DNA of 64,000 bases from Incurvaria masculella (taxonomy: Eukaryota > Arthropoda > Insecta > Lepidoptera > Incurvariidae). Under the pieces are notes generated by a model, which was not told the DNA's origin, made no database searches, and worked only from the letters and a program-made list of their open reading frames with translations. Where the stretch lies: contig OX335644.1 of assembly GCA_946894095.1 (NCBI GenBank), forward strand, positions 15,977,595-16,041,594, read 5' to 3'. Numbering within the stretch: the stretch's first letter is position 1; each line of letters starts with the position of its first letter. This document shows positions 62,590-64,000 of the stretch, piece after piece. The translations under genes were made by a program, and so were the position numbers.

Positions 62590-63195
62590 CACTTAGGGCC
62601 ATAAAAGTTCTTTAACTTAAAATCAACAGCATTGTATGAATAAACACGTCACTTTTTTTAACAGTTTGGAAAGGAGCCGAGTCAACTCCATGCGGTTCAC
62701 TAAAAGTGACGTTTTAAACGTTAATTAACTTAGATGATCCGCGGATTGGATTATTTCAGTTAGGAAGAACCTGGAAAGAAACTTCACTGGTTTATAAAAA
62801 AAGTTCTTGTCCATATTTATTTGATAATGCCCTTAGGCCCGATTGCAGGAAAAGACAGCTAAGCTAATCAATGTTTTAACACGTCACTTTTAGTACACCA
62901 CTTGGATTAACTCAGATCCCTTCCATATTGTCTACAAAAAATTACACGCTTAATATACATTGATGTTGATATTCTTTTGTGCACTCTGCACAGGTTGAAA
63001 TAAATGAACGAAACGACGTCAATTTTTGTGGGATGTACATATAGTCAATTAAGGTTGATCAATCAAATAAGTTTCAATCAGAATTTTATTTTTAACAAGC
63101 GCTATTTAAAAATATCTACAACGAATTTCGATTATAAAAATAGTAAATTTGTGGATTGTTAATCGGGTTTCTTCCATCAAGTACTGATTTACTTA
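62590..63195. other. no gene; repeated CACGTCACTTTT
   Basis: ACACGTCACTTTT at about 62643 and 62879, and its inverse AAAAGTGACGT at about 62702, suggest a decayed inverted-repeat element. Otherwise AT-rich. Confidence 0.4.
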
Positions 63196-63326
63196 TTCCT
63201 TACATTAAAGGGCGTTTCTTAACACCTTGCAATCAATACCAGTACAAGATAATCCGCACTTTAGTAATAAAGGCAATTTAAGTGTCAATTAAATTAAATC
63301 TGTAGTTGGTTAAAACCAGGCTAAGT
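63196..63326 (-). mobile_element. MITE family I, copy 2
   Basis: Inverse of 44769-44925: GGTTAAAACCAGGC at the right, CACTTTAGTAATAAAGGC and TTGCAATCAATACCAGTACA inside. Confidence 0.65.
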
Positions 63327-63429
63327 ACAATCTGGTGCTTTGATTTCTTAAACTAAGCAAACATGCATAGACATTCATAAAACGTTTGAACAGATAATCA
63401 GAGCATCAGATATTTACCATTATAGACTA

Positions 63430-63976
63430 GGAGGTCGCAACAAAAATGGTAACGATAACATAAATGGCTGAAACTGGGTTCACGGGATAAAGACCAACCC
63501 TCTGAAGCTAAACATGTCAGTCTGCCTTTCCAATTGGTTGCGTTACATAGATAAGGCGCCTGAAAAAGAAGTTATGGTGACAAAAAAAATTGTTAAGGTA
63601 AACGGATGTAAATGACGAAACATGAAAGTATCAGTACATGCTTGCTTAGCAATACAAAAACTGAACAAATCTTTGGTTGCGTATCTTAGTTATAAGCGAT
63701 TTAGGTTACAGATATAACTTTAGAAATATTTAAGTATTTAATTAAAAAACGGACTGGTTATTGTTGAATAATTAATCGGTATCAATGTTTCCAGACAATC
63801 AGTATATTCATCAGCAGGTACATACCAGCATCTATTTTATATAGCCAATCTTGTTAATGCAACCACTTGGCACGGGCAGACCGACATATTTAGCATCAGA
63901 GGGTTGGTCTCTAACATGTGAACCCAGATTCAGCCATTTACCACATCGTGACCAAAAATGTCGTGACCTCCCGGAA
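63430..63976. mobile_element. foldback-like element with about 110-bp TIRs
   Basis: The left arm (about 63430-63545) has GGAGGTCGCAACAAAAATGG, AAATGGCTGAAACTGGGTTC and AGACCAACCCTCTGAAGCTA. The right arm (about 63862-63976) is its complement with about 10-15 percent mismatch. The centre is AT-rich and non-coding. Confidence 0.8.
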
Positions 63977-64000
63977 TATTATAGGTTATACATTACATAA

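Overview
This window is eukaryotic nuclear DNA, most likely from a moth or butterfly (Lepidoptera). The reasons are an AT-rich background and a set of repeats typical of that order: short Helitrons ending in GTACCGCAGCTAG|T, RTE-type LINEs with GAA-rich tails, the interspersed repeat with AGGGTTCCGTACC ends and a (GACG)n core, tRNA-derived SINEs, mariners and many TIR elements. There are no operons, ribosome binding sites or CRISPR arrays. I found no complete host gene, tRNA gene or rRNA gene.

Layout. 1-4.4 kb: a 241-bp tandem array cut by a near full-length but broken RTE LINE, then a 480-bp foldback element. 5-13.5 kb: small TIR elements, LINE relics, one Helitron that split an older TIR element, and a 240-bp tandem duplication. 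13.8-23.4 kb: SINE copies, two Helitron 3-prime ends facing each other, a 1.1-kb long-TIR element, and a nest in which a Helitron holds a LINE that holds two further insertions. 24.8-27.7 kb: a SINE with a 5S rRNA-derived head and other repeats. 29.6-32 kb: a LINE whose reading frame was broken by a 77-bp tandem duplication. 35.06-40.64 kb: a structurally intact Ty3/Gypsy LTR retrotransposon (532-bp LTRs, one 1493-codon Gag-Pol frame). 40.7-46.4 kb: LINE scraps, a cluster of palindromic CGTAGC motifs and unrecognised sequence. 47.6-49.4 kb: two exon-like blocks with splice signals, the second duplicated in tandem. 51.9-58.4 kb: two mariner relics and other repeats lying in and beside what look like introns of a host gene; its exons are proposed at 54106-54144, 55207-55483 and 58344-58421, with matching phases and a final stop. 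58.4-64 kb: more TIR elements, including one of about 807 bp packed with AGAACGTCAAAAA motifs.

How the parts relate. The autonomous families present are RTE and jockey/CR1-like LINEs, mariner and Ty3/Gypsy; of these only the Ty3/Gypsy copy looks intact. The short families would depend on enzymes encoded elsewhere. Nesting gives relative ages: the 5S-headed SINE entered an AGGGTTCC repeat, a tRNA-headed SINE entered a TIR element, and AGGGTTCC repeats entered a mariner and a LINE.

Most notable signals: (1) one SINE body carried on two different RNA-derived heads, 5S rRNA and tRNA; (2) three 29-38 bp sequences with CATAGA/TCTATG ends, each flanked by an 8-bp direct repeat, which look like ultra-short hAT-like insertions; (3) the TIR element with repeated motifs at 61.8-62.6 kb; (4) the phase-compatible host exons. 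Everything here was read by eye; no alignment or database search was run, and family names above the clade level are approximate.
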